Below the pieces are notes generated by a model. That model was given only the letters and a program-made list of their open reading frames with translations, did no database searches and was not told where the DNA came from. A program made the position numbers and the translations under genes. Shown in pieces: positions 26,783-35,843 of a DNA stretch of 64,000 bases. This DNA is from Streptomyces sp. ISL-94 (GTDB lineage Bacteria; Actinomycetota; Actinomycetes; Streptomycetales; Streptomycetaceae), in NCBI RefSeq assembly GCF_018614075.1, contig NZ_JAGGOZ010000039.1, positions 1-64,000 on the forward strand. The letters are read 5' to 3'. The first letter of the stretch is position 1. Each line of letters begins with the position of its first letter.

Positions 26783-27412
26783 TTGAAACCCACCGTGTCC
26801 GAGAACCAGCACGCCGTCCCCTCCGCCAAGGCCCGACTGCGCCGGGAACTGCTCGCCGCCCGCCGCGCCTTGTCCCCCGACACGTGCCGTACGGCGGCCA
26901 CCGCTCTCGCCGCCAGGGCTTGTGAACTGCCCGAGCTGGCCGGCGCGCGGACGGTGGCGGCGTACGTCTCCGTCGGCACCGAACCCGGCACCCGCGCCCT
27001 GCTCGACGCCCTGCGCGCGGCCGGCAAGCGGGTGCTGCTGCCCCTGCTGCTGCCCGACAACGACCTCGACTGGGCCGCGTACGAAGGCCCGGCGGGCCTC
27101 GCCGAGGCCGCGCACCCGGGGAGGATGCGGCTGCTGGAGCCGACCGGCCCGGCCCTCGGCCCGGACGCGGTGACGGAGGCGGACGCCGTTCTGCTGCCGG
27201 GACTGGCGGTGGACGCGCGCGGAATGCGGCTCGGCCGCGGCGGGGGCTCCTACGACCGGGTCCTGCAGCGGCTGGAGCGCGCCGGGGCGCATCCCGCGCT
27301 GGTCGTGCTCCTCTACGACGACGAGGTGGTCGCGCGGGTCCCGGAGGAGCCGCACGACCACCCCGTTCAGGCGGTGGCCACCCCGTCCGGGGTGGTGCGC
27401 TTCACTTCTTGA
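26783..27412 (+). CDS. 5-formyltetrahydrofolate cyclo-ligase
   Basis: The 209-residue product has the cyclo-ligase pattern: K-R-x-x-R near the N-terminus (SAKARLRRELLAARRAL), YVSVGTEPGT, then ADAVLLPGLAVDARGMRLGR with GGGSYDRVL, the ATP/substrate loop. It converts 5-formyl-THF to methenyl-THF with ATP. TTG 26783 is used because GAGG lies just upstream; GTG 26795 is the alternative. It is divergent from galU with an 82-base gap that must hold both promoters. Confidence 0.92.
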   Translation: MKPTVSENQHAVPSAKARLRRELLAARRALSPDTCRTAATALAARACELPELAGARTVAAYVSVGTEPGTRALLDALRAAGKRVLLPLLLPDNDLDWAAYEGPAGLAEAAHPGRMRLLEPTGPALGPDAVTEADAVLLPGLAVDARGMRLGRGGGSYDRVLQRLERAGAHPALVVLLYDDEVVARVPEEPHDHPVQAVATPSGVVRFTS

Positions 27413-27413
27413 G

Positions 27414-27451
27414 CCGGCTCCCGGAGCGGCTCGGACCGGCTCCGGGAGCGG
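27414..27451. terminator. Bidirectional hairpin between convergent genes
   Basis: CCGGCTCCCGGAGC pairs with GCTCCGGGAGCGG across about 12 bases, with one bulge. It sits in the 42-base gap between the convergent cyclo-ligase and penicillin-acylase genes. Confidence 0.6.
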
Positions 27452-27454
27452 CCG

Positions 27455-30295
27455 TCACGAACCGGCCGGCTTGAGGGTCAGGGTGTCGACCGTGGCCTTG
27501 TCGACGGCTTCCTTGCCGAAGGGCCAGTCCAGCAGCTCGCCCTTGGCCCACATCGTCGTCTGGTCCGTGTAGTGGGAGCTGTACGCGTGCCCCGAGGCGC
27601 CGGTCAGGTTGATCCAGCGGGACTTGTCGAGTTCGTTGAGGTTGACGACCATCCGCATCGACGGCACCCAGGTGACCCCGTAGCCGCTGGAGGCGTTCCA
27701 GCCGGTCGCGTTGACGGTGGCCTCCCCGCCGCCCAGGTTCCACGGGCCGCGGTTGAGGAGCCACTGCATGAAGCCCGGGCCCTCGGTGCCGATCGTCTGG
27801 TTCTTCAGCGTCAGCTGGTGCAGCCGGCCCCAGCTCCAGGTGGACTGGTCCTTGCCGAGCTTGGCGGTCAGCTCCCAGCGGGCGTCCTTCATGGCCCGGG
27901 CGAAGAGCTCGTCGCGGGTGGTGGTCTCCGGCTGGTTGCGGGCTGCGGGCGACTTCCACCAGCCCGACTTCTCGTCCTTGACCAGGCGGCGGACCACCTC
28001 GAACCACCGGTCGCCGCCGTCGGGCTGCGCCGAGTCCGAGCCGCGGCTGCCGCACTCGCGGACCAACTCGGCCAGGTCGTCGGTCGGGCCGTTGCCGGTG
28101 CCGCGCACGTTCATGCAGCTGCCCTCGATCCGCAGCTCCTTCGGCATCTTGTCGCCGAAGGACAGCTTGAGGATGTTGCGCCAGACCGCGTTGAAGTAGG
28201 CGGCGGCCGCGGAGTCGGGCTCCTGGGTGTAGTTCCAGCCGTCGAGGAGCTTCTGCGCGGAGCGCACGTCCGGGTCCGAGACCTCGATCTTGGCCAGCAT
28301 CGGGGTCAGCAGCGCGGCGATCTCGCTGCTGTTGTCCATCTGCATGGTGCGCATGTCGTCGGTCGAGATCTTGCCGCTGTCCTTGGTCTTCGCCTCGATG
28401 AGGTCGTTGATCCGCTGGCTGCGGGCACCGTAGCCCCAGTCGGTGGTCAGCAGGTGGGGGTACTTGCCCGCGCCGGTCCCGGGCTCCGCGACGGCCTGGT
28501 TGGCGGTGACGATGTAGCCGCGGGAGGGGTTGTAGTCCCAGGGCAGCTCGTTCTGCGGGACATAGCCGCCGTTGCCGTCCCTGCCGCCCTTCCAGGCGTA
28601 CTTGGAGTCCCAGCCGGGCGCGGGCATGCGGCCGTCGCCTTGGCCGCGGACCGGGATGCGGCCGGGGGCCTGGTAGCCGATGTTGCCCTTGTTGTCTGCG
28701 TAGATCAGGTTCTGCGAGGGGACCTCGAAGTCGGCGGCCGCCTTGCGGAACTCGTCGAAGGTCTTGGCCTTGTCGAGCTTGAAGACCGCGTCCATGGACT
28801 TGCCCGGATCCAGGGCGGTCCAGCGCAGGGCGACGGCGTAGCCGTCGCCGCGGTCCGGGGCCGAGCTGGCGACGGGGGCGCGGTCGCCGACGGCGGCGAG
28901 CTCGTCGCTGCGGTCGGAGATCAGCGGGCCGTTGTTGGTGGTGCGGACGGTGATCTTCTTGCTCTTGCTGCCCGCGATCTTGATCTCCTCTTCACGGATG
29001 GCGAAGGGGAGCACCCTGTTGTCGTAGACGTAGCCCTCGGGCTTGACCTGCTCCAGGTAGAGGTCGGTGACGTCGGCGCCGAGGTTGGTCATGCCCCAGG
29101 CGATGTCGGCGTTGTGGCCGACGACCACGCCGGGCATGCCGGAGAAGGTGTAGCCGGCCACGCCGTACTGGCAGCGGTCCGAGGCGGCGCGGCAGTGCAG
29201 GCCCATCTGGTACCAGACCGAGGGCAGCTGCGGGGAGAGGTGCGGGTCGTTCGCGAGGAGCGGCTTGCCCGTGGTCGTGTACTTGCCGGAGACGACCCAG
29301 GAGTTCGAGCCGATGCCGCTGCCGTTGGGCCCGAGGATCGCGGGGATCTCGTCCAGGGTCTTGGCGAGGGAGGTCAGCTGGGTGCGCAGGCCCACGGTCG
29401 CGCCCTGGGCGCTCGCGTTGTCGGCGAGGCCGGTGACGGTGGGGGTGCCGGGGCCGGTGTTCGCCGACGCCTGGGATCCGACGGCGCTGCCGCTGCCGGT
29501 GCCGCCCCCGGTGGAGCCCGAGCCGGTGCCGCCCTGCGGCGTGTACTTGCCGCCGTCGGTCTTGCCGCCCTCGACGACCGGCTTGTTCCGGTCGAAGGGG
29601 TACGGCGGGAAGAGCTCGTCGATCTGCGACGGCGAGAGCTTGCCCGACATCAGCGCGCGGTCGATCTCGTCCTGCATGTTGCCGCGCAGGTCCCAGGCCA
29701 TCGCCTTGAGCCAGGCCACCGAGTCCACCGGCGACCACTGCTCGGGCTGGTAGTCGCCGCTGAGCTTCAGGGCGGCGTGCTCGACGGAGAGGTCCTTGCC
29801 GGACTTCCCCTTCAAGTAGGCGTTGACCCCGTCGGCGTAGGCCTGGAGGTACTTCTTCGTCTCGGGCGAGAGCTTCTTGTCGTACTCCTCCTGCGCGACC
29901 TGGCGCCAGCCCAGCGTGCGCAGGAACGCGTCGGTCTCGACCTGGCCGGAGCCGAACATCTCCGAGAGCCGCCCGGAGGTCATGTGGCGGCGTACGTCCA
30001 TCTCCCAGAACCGGTCCTGCGCGTGGACGAAGCCCTGGGCGCGGAAGAGGTCCTCGTCGCTGTCGGCATAGAGCTGGGGGATCCCGTGGGCATCGCGCTT
30101 GACGTCGACGGTCCCGGTCAGGCCCGGCACCTGGAGGGAGCCGGTCGTCTGGGGGAAGGAGGCGCGCACGCTGTCCACGCCCCAGTACGCCCCGTAGCCG
30201 AGGCCCGCGAAGAGCGCCAGGACCAGCACGAGCACGATCAGACGGGCGCGTCGTCCCTTCTTCTTGACGGGAGGAGCGGTTTCGTTGGCGGGCAT
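27455..30295 (-). CDS. Penicillin acylase family Ntn-hydrolase, membrane-anchored
   Basis: The 946-residue product has an N-terminal basic stretch and one membrane helix (LIVLVLVLALFAGLGYGAYW), placing the enzyme outside the membrane. Alpha-chain motifs are DAHGIPQLYADSDEDLFRAQ and GFVHAQDRFWEMD. The autocatalytic junction is GIGSNSWVVSG, with S330 as the predicted beta-chain N-terminal nucleophile, a few residues after a Gly/Ser-rich spacer. Further motifs are LLANDPHLSPQLPSVWYQ and a C-terminal NATGWNASSGYGVTWVPS region. Family members hydrolyse penicillins or acyl-homoserine lactones. The substrate here is unknown. Confidence 0.92.
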   Translation of the reverse strand: MPANETAPPVKKKGRRARLIVLVLVLALFAGLGYGAYWGVDSVRASFPQTTGSLQVPGLTGTVDVKRDAHGIPQLYADSDEDLFRAQGFVHAQDRFWEMDVRRHMTSGRLSEMFGSGQVETDAFLRTLGWRQVAQEEYDKKLSPETKKYLQAYADGVNAYLKGKSGKDLSVEHAALKLSGDYQPEQWSPVDSVAWLKAMAWDLRGNMQDEIDRALMSGKLSPSQIDELFPPYPFDRNKPVVEGGKTDGGKYTPQGGTGSGSTGGGTGSGSAVGSQASANTGPGTPTVTGLADNASAQGATVGLRTQLTSLAKTLDEIPAILGPNGSGIGSNSWVVSGKYTTTGKPLLANDPHLSPQLPSVWYQMGLHCRAASDRCQYGVAGYTFSGMPGVVVGHNADIAWGMTNLGADVTDLYLEQVKPEGYVYDNRVLPFAIREEEIKIAGSKSKKITVRTTNNGPLISDRSDELAAVGDRAPVASSAPDRGDGYAVALRWTALDPGKSMDAVFKLDKAKTFDEFRKAAADFEVPSQNLIYADNKGNIGYQAPGRIPVRGQGDGRMPAPGWDSKYAWKGGRDGNGGYVPQNELPWDYNPSRGYIVTANQAVAEPGTGAGKYPHLLTTDWGYGARSQRINDLIEAKTKDSGKISTDDMRTMQMDNSSEIAALLTPMLAKIEVSDPDVRSAQKLLDGWNYTQEPDSAAAAYFNAVWRNILKLSFGDKMPKELRIEGSCMNVRGTGNGPTDDLAELVRECGSRGSDSAQPDGGDRWFEVVRRLVKDEKSGWWKSPAARNQPETTTRDELFARAMKDARWELTAKLGKDQSTWSWGRLHQLTLKNQTIGTEGPGFMQWLLNRGPWNLGGGEATVNATGWNASSGYGVTWVPSMRMVVNLNELDKSRWINLTGASGHAYSSHYTDQTTMWAKGELLDWPFGKEAVDKATVDTLTLKPAGS

Positions 30296-30528
30296 CGCTG
30301 TCCTTAGAGGGGCAGGGTGGTCCTGGGAGTGCTGGGAGCAACCATAGGCGCAGGACTGCCTTCGTTGATCCGCCAGGGGTCGAGGTCCGAAGGACAGGGG
30401 CGAACAGCCGTTTCACAATGTGGTTATCACGTAAAGGGAGCGTCAAATATTAGGTAAGGTAACGAAGTACTTGACGAACTTGTCGCCGGGAGGAACGATC
30501 CGCCAGGCGCGTTGAGGAGGGCCGCCCG

Positions 30529-32046
30529 CTGACCGTCCACACGCTCAATGAGCTTCTGCTGGTCTGCTCGCTCGTGCTGCTCGTCGCCGTCGCGGCGGTA
30601 CGCATCTCTTCACGCAGCGGCCTCCCCAGCCTGCTCATCTACCTCGGCATAGGCATCGCGATAGGCCAGGACGGCATCGGCAACGTCGTATTCGACAACG
30701 CCGAGCTGACGCAGGTCATCGGTTATGCCGCACTCGTCGTCATCCTCGCCGAGGGCGGTCTGGGCACCAAGTGGAAAGAGATCAAGCCCGCCCTGCCGGC
30801 GGCGATCGTGCTGTCGCTGGTGGGCGTCGCCGTCAGCGTGGGGGTGACGGCGGCGGGGGCGTACTATCTGGTCGGACTGGAATGGCGTCAGGCCCTGCTG
30901 ATCGGCGCGGTCGTCTCCTCGACCGACGCGGCGGCCGTCTTCTCCGTCCTGCGCAAGGTCCCGCTCCCCGCCCGGATCACGGGCGTGCTGGAGGCGGAGT
31001 CCGGCTTCAACGACGCACCCGTCGTCATCCTCGTCGTCGCCTTCGCGACCGTCGGCCCGGTGGACGACTGGTACGTGCTGCTCGGCAAGATCGCCCTGGA
31101 GCTGGCCATCGGTGCCGCGATCGGCCTGACGGTGGGCTTCCTGGGGGGGTACGGCCTGCGGCACGTGGCACTGCCCGCCTCGGGCCTCTACCCGATCGCC
31201 GTGATGGCCATCGCCGTCGTGGCGTACGCGGCCGGCGCACTCGCGCACGGCTCCGGCTTCCTCGCCGTGTACCTGGCGGCGTTGCTGCTCGGGAACGCGA
31301 AGCTCCCGCACTGGCCGGCCACCCGGGGCTTCGCCGACGGGCTCGGCTGGATCGCCCAGATCGGCATGTTCGTGCTGCTGGGCCTGCTGGTCACCCCGCA
31401 CGAGCTGGCCCAGGACTTCTGGCCCGCCGTGGTCATCGGGCTGGTGCTCACGATGGTGGCGCGGCCGCTGGAGGTCTTCGTCAGCCTGCTGCCCTTCCGG
31501 ATCCCGTGGCAGGAGCAGGTCCTGATGTCGTGGGCCGGCCTGCGCGGAGCCGTGCCCATCATCCTGGCGACCATCCCGATGGTGTCCGGGATCGAGGGCA
31601 GCGACCGCGTCTTCAACATCGTCTTCGTGCTGGTCGTCGTCTACACCCTGGTGCAGGGGCCGACCCTGCCCTGGCTGGCGCGCAAGCTGAAGCTCGGGGC
31701 CTCGTCCGAGGCCGCCTCGGACCTCGGCATCGAGTCGGCGCCGCTGGAGAAGCTGCGCGGGCACCTGCTCTCCTTCTCCATTCCGTCGGCCTCGCGCATG
31801 CACGGCGTCGAGGTGAGCGAGCTGCGGCTGCCGCCGGGGGCCTCGGTGACGCTGGTGGTCCGGGATGCGAAGAGCTTCGTACCGGCGCCGTCGACCGTGC
31901 TGCGGCACGGAGACGACCTGCTGGTGGTGGCCACGGACCAGGTACGGGACGCGGCCGAGGCGCGGCTGCGGGCGGTGGCCCGGGGCGGCAAGCTGGCGGG
32001 GTGGCTGGGGACCGGCGGGAACGGGTCCACGCGGCTCCACAGGTGA
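30529..32046 (+). CDS. Potassium/proton antiporter, CPA family with TrkA_C domain
   Basis: The hydrophobic region of about 390 residues has CPA1/CPA2 features: GLPSLLIYLGIGIAIGQDG, VVSSTDAAAVFSVLR (the conserved TDAAAV helix) and GVLEAESGFNDAPVVI. A cytosolic TrkA_C-like tail follows (LPPGASVTLVVRDAKSFVP, GDDLLVVATD). This matches CvrA/NhaP2-type K+/H+ antiporters. The likely start is CTG 30529, 8 bases after GAGGAGG, because the extra residues (TVHTLNELLLVCSLVL) continue the first helix. The first standard start is GTG 30574, which cuts that helix. Confidence 0.88.
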   Translation: MTVHTLNELLLVCSLVLLVAVAAVRISSRSGLPSLLIYLGIGIAIGQDGIGNVVFDNAELTQVIGYAALVVILAEGGLGTKWKEIKPALPAAIVLSLVGVAVSVGVTAAGAYYLVGLEWRQALLIGAVVSSTDAAAVFSVLRKVPLPARITGVLEAESGFNDAPVVILVVAFATVGPVDDWYVLLGKIALELAIGAAIGLTVGFLGGYGLRHVALPASGLYPIAVMAIAVVAYAAGALAHGSGFLAVYLAALLLGNAKLPHWPATRGFADGLGWIAQIGMFVLLGLLVTPHELAQDFWPAVVIGLVLTMVARPLEVFVSLLPFRIPWQEQVLMSWAGLRGAVPIILATIPMVSGIEGSDRVFNIVFVLVVVYTLVQGPTLPWLARKLKLGASSEAASDLGIESAPLEKLRGHLLSFSIPSASRMHGVEVSELRLPPGASVTLVVRDAKSFVPAPSTVLRHGDDLLVVATDQVRDAAEARLRAVARGGKLAGWLGTGGNGSTRLHR

Positions 32047-32460
32047 CGCATTCGGGCAGGGGAAAACCGGACACGAAATGGCCGGGCTGCATTAGAGCGG
32101 CGCTCTAATTCGGCATTTTCGGTGGCGTGTGCCCTGATTCGCCCCCCTTTACGGGGGTCTCGAATGCGAAGCTCCCGTTAATCGCAGGTGAAGTCACGGC
32201 TTGTCGTCGTAATCACAGGACGTGCTAGCACATCTGCCTGTACGATGAAGGCACACCAGATCGAACCAACTCTGCCTGACGCAGAGCTGGCGCGACCGCA
32301 AAGCGGCCGTGGCACCACCCGCAGTGGGCGCCCAGGTATCACTCGGTTCTGCGCAAGAGGACAGCTCTCGGGGCTCCCACATGTACGGGTGCGGTCGCTC
32401 ACAAGGCGAAGCACCGTCCGCAGACGGGGACGCTCTACCAGGCAGCGGAAAGGCCAGGCC
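32047..32460. other. Intergenic region with palindromes upstream of MFS gene
   Basis: The gap of 414 bases holds the palindrome at 32092-32110, a small hairpin near 32152-32164 (CCCCC-TTTA-CGGGGG, probably the antiporter terminator), a GTGCTAGCAC palindrome near 32222, and a possible promoter (TTGTCG, then TACGAT). From there to the MFS start is a leader of about 200 bases. An in-frame extension through it is GC-rich but has no protein homology that I recognise. Confidence 0.5.
32092..32110. promoter_or_regulatory. Perfect palindrome, possible operator
   Basis: ATTAGAGC and GCTCTAAT flank a GGC centre. It is AT-rich against the GC-rich background and looks like a TetR/MarR-type operator. No regulator gene is adjacent, so its user is unknown; it lies 350 bases before the MFS start. 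Confidence 0.45.
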
Positions 32461-33819
32461 GTGACATCCGCGGTCACGACCGACACGTCCGCCCGCCCCG
32501 GCTACGGGCAGCTCCTGCGTACGCCCGACGCCCTCAGCTTCCTGCTCCCCGGCTTCGCCGCCCGGCAGCCCTTCGCGATGCTGACGATCAGCATCGTCCT
32601 GCTCGTCCAGCACACCACCGGATCCTTCGGCAGCGCCGGCATCATCGCCGCCGCCACCGGCGTCGCCATGGCGCTCTTCGCCCCGCAGATGGGCAAGCTC
32701 GCCGACCGGATCGGCCAGAGCCGCGTCCTGGTGCCGGTCGTCCTCGCGCACGCCGCCGCCGTGAGCGCCCTGACCGCGCTCGCCCTGCTCGGCGCACCGC
32801 TGTGGGCGCTCGCGCTCGCCGCGATCCCCGCCGGCGCCTCCGTCCCGCAGGTCGGACCCATGGTCCGGTCCCGCTGGGCCGCCAAGCTGGAGGGCTCCCC
32901 GCTGCTGCCGACCGCGGCCGCGTTCGAGTCCGTCACCGACGAGTTCACCTTCGTGGTGGGCCCGGTGCTGGCGACCTTCCTCTGCACCGCGATCCACCCG
33001 TCGGCCGGCCTCATCACCGAGGCGACGCTGACGATCGTGGGCGGTCTGCTCTTCGCCGCCCAGCGCGGCACCCAGCCGAAGCCGGTCGCCCGCGCGGCGA
33101 ACGGCGAGAAGCACCCCTCCGCCCTGTCCTTCCCGGGCCTGCGCGTCCTGATCGTCGCCTTCATCGGCATCGGCGCCGTCTTCGGCGGCATGCAGGTCTC
33201 GCTCGCCGCCTTCTCCGAGGAGATCGGCAACCCGGGCGCCAACGGCCTGCTCTACGGCGTCTTCGCGGCCGGCAACATGATCGCCGGCATCGCCATGGGC
33301 GCCATCGCCTGGAAGATCGGCCCGCGCCGCCGCCTGATGCTCGGCTACGTCGGCCTCACCGCCGCCGCCTCTGTCCTGTGGGCCGTGCACTCGGCCGTCC
33401 TGCTGGGCGCGCTCGGCCTGGTCGTCGGCCTGTGCATCGCCCCGGCGCTGATCACCGGCTACACGATGATCGAGCAGCTGATCCCCGCCGCCTCCCGGAC
33501 CGAGGCCTTCACCTGGCTCACCGGAGCGGTCGCCTTCGGGCAGGCCGGCGCCGTGACCCTGGCCGGCCGTCTGACGGACGCGCACGGGTCCTCGTACGGC
33601 TTCCTGGTGCCCATGGCGGCCACCGCGCTCGCGCTGGTCACCCTGGTGGCCCTGCGGGCGAAGCTGGCGCCGAAGGCCCCGAGCCGGATCGTGAACTCCT
33701 CCGCCCCGGCCCCGGCCCCGGCCTCCGCGCCGGTCGCCGCTCCGGCGGCCCCGTCCATCTCCCGTACCCGGGTGAACGAGCGTGGAATGGGTCACCGAGT
33801 GCCGGTGACGGTGGACTGA
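32461..33819 (+). CDS. MFS transporter
   Basis: The 452-residue product starts at GTG 32461 (MTSAVTTDTSARPGYGQLL) and has about 12 membrane helices. The MFS loop motif is visible (GKLADRIGQSRVL between helices 2 and 3), and LSFLLPGFAARQPFAML opens the first helix. The C-terminal tail of about 45 residues is Ala/Pro-rich and cytosolic. Substrate is unknown; a drug- or metabolite-export role is typical. A longer frame from 32188 exists but spans the promoter-like region. Confidence 0.88.
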   Translation: MTSAVTTDTSARPGYGQLLRTPDALSFLLPGFAARQPFAMLTISIVLLVQHTTGSFGSAGIIAAATGVAMALFAPQMGKLADRIGQSRVLVPVVLAHAAAVSALTALALLGAPLWALALAAIPAGASVPQVGPMVRSRWAAKLEGSPLLPTAAAFESVTDEFTFVVGPVLATFLCTAIHPSAGLITEATLTIVGGLLFAAQRGTQPKPVARAANGEKHPSALSFPGLRVLIVAFIGIGAVFGGMQVSLAAFSEEIGNPGANGLLYGVFAAGNMIAGIAMGAIAWKIGPRRRLMLGYVGLTAAASVLWAVHSAVLLGALGLVVGLCIAPALITGYTMIEQLIPAASRTEAFTWLTGAVAFGQAGAVTLAGRLTDAHGSSYGFLVPMAATALALVTLVALRAKLAPKAPSRIVNSSAPAPAPASAPVAAPAAPSISRTRVNERGMGHRVPVTVD

Positions 33820-33849
33820 TCGGCCGGAATAGGTCACCATGGAGCGTCG

Positions 33850-33876
33850 TTAGCACTCATTGAGTGAGAGTGCCAG
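33850..33876 (+). promoter_or_regulatory. CIRCE-like operator (HrcA site) upstream of fmdB-type gene
   Basis: TTAGCACTC, nine spacer bases, then GAGTGCCAG matches the CIRCE consensus (TTAGCACTC-N9-GAGTGCTAA) at 16 of 18 positions. It ends 10 bases before the GTG start and overlaps the AGGAGG ribosome-binding site, so HrcA binding would block transcription or initiation. In streptomycetes this operator is established at groES/groEL genes. Confidence 0.7.
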
Positions 33877-33886
33877 GAGGAAATTC

Positions 33887-34189
33887 GTGCCGACCTACCA
33901 GTACCAGTGCACCGAGTGCGGTGAGGGCCTTGAGGCCGTGCAGAAGTTCACCGATGACGCGCTGACCGTGTGCCCGAGCTGCGACGGACGCCTGAAGAAG
34001 GTGTTCTCCGCGGTCGGCATCGTCTTCAAGGGCTCCGGTTTCTACCGGAACGACAGCCGTGGCGCTTCGTCGAGCAGCACCCCTGCCTCGAAGCCGGCTT
34101 CGAGCTCGTCGTCGTCCACGACGTCGACCGCCGCTTCGTCCTCCTCGACGTCATCGAGCACGGGCAGCAGCTCCACGTCGGCCGCCTGA
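33887..34189 (+). CDS. FmdB-family zinc-ribbon protein
   Basis: The 100-residue product starts at GTG 33887 after AGGAGG. The N-terminal ribbon is MPTYQYQCTECGEGLEAVQ with a second pair CPSCDGRLKKVFS, giving CxxC...CxxC. The final 45 residues are almost entirely Ser/Thr/Ala, a disordered tail. FmdB-family proteins are putative small regulatory or metal-binding factors of uncertain role. The CIRCE-like site suggests heat-shock control. Confidence 0.88.
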   Translation: MPTYQYQCTECGEGLEAVQKFTDDALTVCPSCDGRLKKVFSAVGIVFKGSGFYRNDSRGASSSSTPASKPASSSSSSTTSTAASSSSTSSSTGSSSTSAA

Positions 34190-34202
34190 CCGCTTCCCCC
34201 GA

Positions 34203-34236
34203 GGCCCCGCCCGCCCCCAGACCGGGCAGCGGGGCC
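34203..34236 (+). terminator. Hairpin terminator after FmdB gene
   Basis: GGCCCCGC and GCGGGGCC form an 8-base stem around an 18-base GC-rich loop, followed by TTT. It lies in the 74-base gap before the phosphorylase gene. Confidence 0.6.
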
Positions 34237-34263
34237 TTTGGCATGCCCGGTTAGGGTGGCGGC

Positions 34264-35097
34264 ATGGTGAACGCAGAGATCGGTGTCATCGGCGGCTCGG
34301 GCTTCTACTCCTTCCTGGAGGACGTCTCCGAGATCCAGATGGAGACCCCCTACGGGCCCCCGAGCGACTCGCTGTACGTGGGTGAGCTGGCCGGCCGCCA
34401 GGTGGCCTTCCTGCCGCGGCACGGGCGCAGCCACACCGTCCCGCCCCACAAGATCAACTACCGGGCCAACCTGTGGGCGCTGCGCTCGGTCGGCGTCCGC
34501 CAGGTGCTGGGCCCGTGCGCGGTCGGCGGCCTGCGGGCGGAGTACGGACCGGGCACGCTGCTCGTCCCCGACCAGCTGGTCGACCGTACGAAGTCCCGGG
34601 CCCAGACCTTCTTCGACGGGGAGCCGCTGCCGGACGGCAGCGTGCCGAACGTCGTGCACACCACCTTCGCCGACCCGTACTGCCCGGTGGGGCGGTCCGT
34701 GGCGCTGGCGGCGGCGCGGGGGCGGGACTGGGAGCCGGTGGACGGCGGCACCATGGTCGTCATAGAGGGGCCGCGGTTCTCGACGCGCGCCGAATCGCGG
34801 TGGCATGCGGCGGCGGGCTGGTCGGTCGTCGGCATGACGGGGCACCCGGAGGCCGTCCTCGCGCGTGAGCTGGGGCTCTGCTACACGTCGATGGCGCTGG
34901 TCACGGACCTGGACGCGGGCGCCGAGACCGGCGAGGGCGTGTCCCACACGGAGGTCCTGAAGGTGTTCGGCGAGAACGTCGGCCGGCTGCGCGAGGTGCT
35001 CTTCGACGCGGTGGCCGCCCTGCCGGCGACGGAGTCCCGCGCCTGCCTGTGCACGCACGCGCACGACGGCTGGGACCTGGGCATCGAGCTGCCTTAG
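34264..35097 (+). CDS. mtnP: S-methyl-5'-thioadenosine phosphorylase
   Basis: The 277-residue product carries the family motifs IGVIGGSGFYSFLED, LPRHGRSHTVPPHKINYRAN and the second phosphate/ribose motif VIEGPRFSTRAES, then MTGHPEAVLARELGLCYTSM. It cleaves methylthioadenosine to adenine and methylthioribose-1-phosphate in methionine salvage. ATG 34264 follows the preceding terminator by 28 bases. It is full length and intact. Confidence 0.93.
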   Translation: MVNAEIGVIGGSGFYSFLEDVSEIQMETPYGPPSDSLYVGELAGRQVAFLPRHGRSHTVPPHKINYRANLWALRSVGVRQVLGPCAVGGLRAEYGPGTLLVPDQLVDRTKSRAQTFFDGEPLPDGSVPNVVHTTFADPYCPVGRSVALAAARGRDWEPVDGGTMVVIEGPRFSTRAESRWHAAAGWSVVGMTGHPEAVLARELGLCYTSMALVTDLDAGAETGEGVSHTEVLKVFGENVGRLREVLFDAVAALPATESRACLCTHAHDGWDLGIELP

Positions 35098-35099
35098 CC

Positions 35100-35717
35100 C
35101 TTGTCGGCGAGGCCGTCACCCCGGCCGGGGGATGCCGTAATGCCCTGCTGAACCGGGCCTCGGGCGAGGACTACGGAACTCTCCTCAACCCCATCGGCGT
35201 CTGGTACTCGCGCCGCACCTACGGCGAGGTGCTGGACCCCCGGCAGGCTTACGGGCACCACGCGCGCGTGCTGTTCTCGTACGTCCGCCTGGAACAGCGG
35301 GCGGCGAAGTGGAACGCGCTCGACGCCGGGCTCAAGCACCTCGCCGTGATGGCCGCGGCGGCCCGGATCAACTGCTCGTGGTGCATGGACTTCGGCTACT
35401 GGGAGGGCCGGGAACTGGGGCTGGCCGCCGAGAAGATCGAGCAGGTGCCGCAGTGACGGGCCGCACGCGAGGCGTTCACCGAGCTGGAGCTGCTGGTCAT
35501 GGAGTACGCCGAGGCGATGACCGAGACCGAGCCGGCGGTCACGGACGAGCTCGCCGCGCATCTGATCGCGCGGCTCGGCGAGGCGGCGTTCGTCGAACTC
35601 ACCGCGATGGTCTCCCTGGAGAACCGGCGCTCGCGCGTCAACAGCGCCTTCGGCCTGACCAGCCAGGGCTTCGCGGAGACCGGCGCGAGATCCCGGCTCG
35701 CTGACACCTGTGGGTGA
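35100..35717 (+). pseudogene. Carboxymuconolactone decarboxylase-family gene, interrupted by TGA
   Basis: Recognisable sequence runs WYSRRTYGEVLDPRQAYGHH, FSYVRLEQRAAKWNALD, then the CMD/AhpD-like motif AARINCSWCMDFGYWEG. An in-frame TGA at 35454-35456 follows KIEQVPQ, and homology continues in the same frame with AREAFTELELLVMEYAEAMT and LTAMVSLENRRSRVNSAFGL. Relatives I recall have Trp at that place, so TGG to TGA is the likely change. No good start codon precedes the conserved part, so the 5' end is also decayed or unusual. Confidence 0.75.
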
Positions 35718-35843
35718 CGGGATTGTCCACAAGCCTGCGGTCGTCCACAGGGCGGAGCGGGATTCCGCGGCAGGCCGGATCGTGAGAGGTGTCCGGGCGC
35801 AGGGTCCGGGCATCGCGACTCACCCGGTTTGGTGGTGGACCTC

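Noticed and set aside
27572..30307. Plus-strand open frame of 911 residues
   Set aside because: It mirrors the penicillin-acylase gene, whose catalytic junction and signal anchor are unmistakable.
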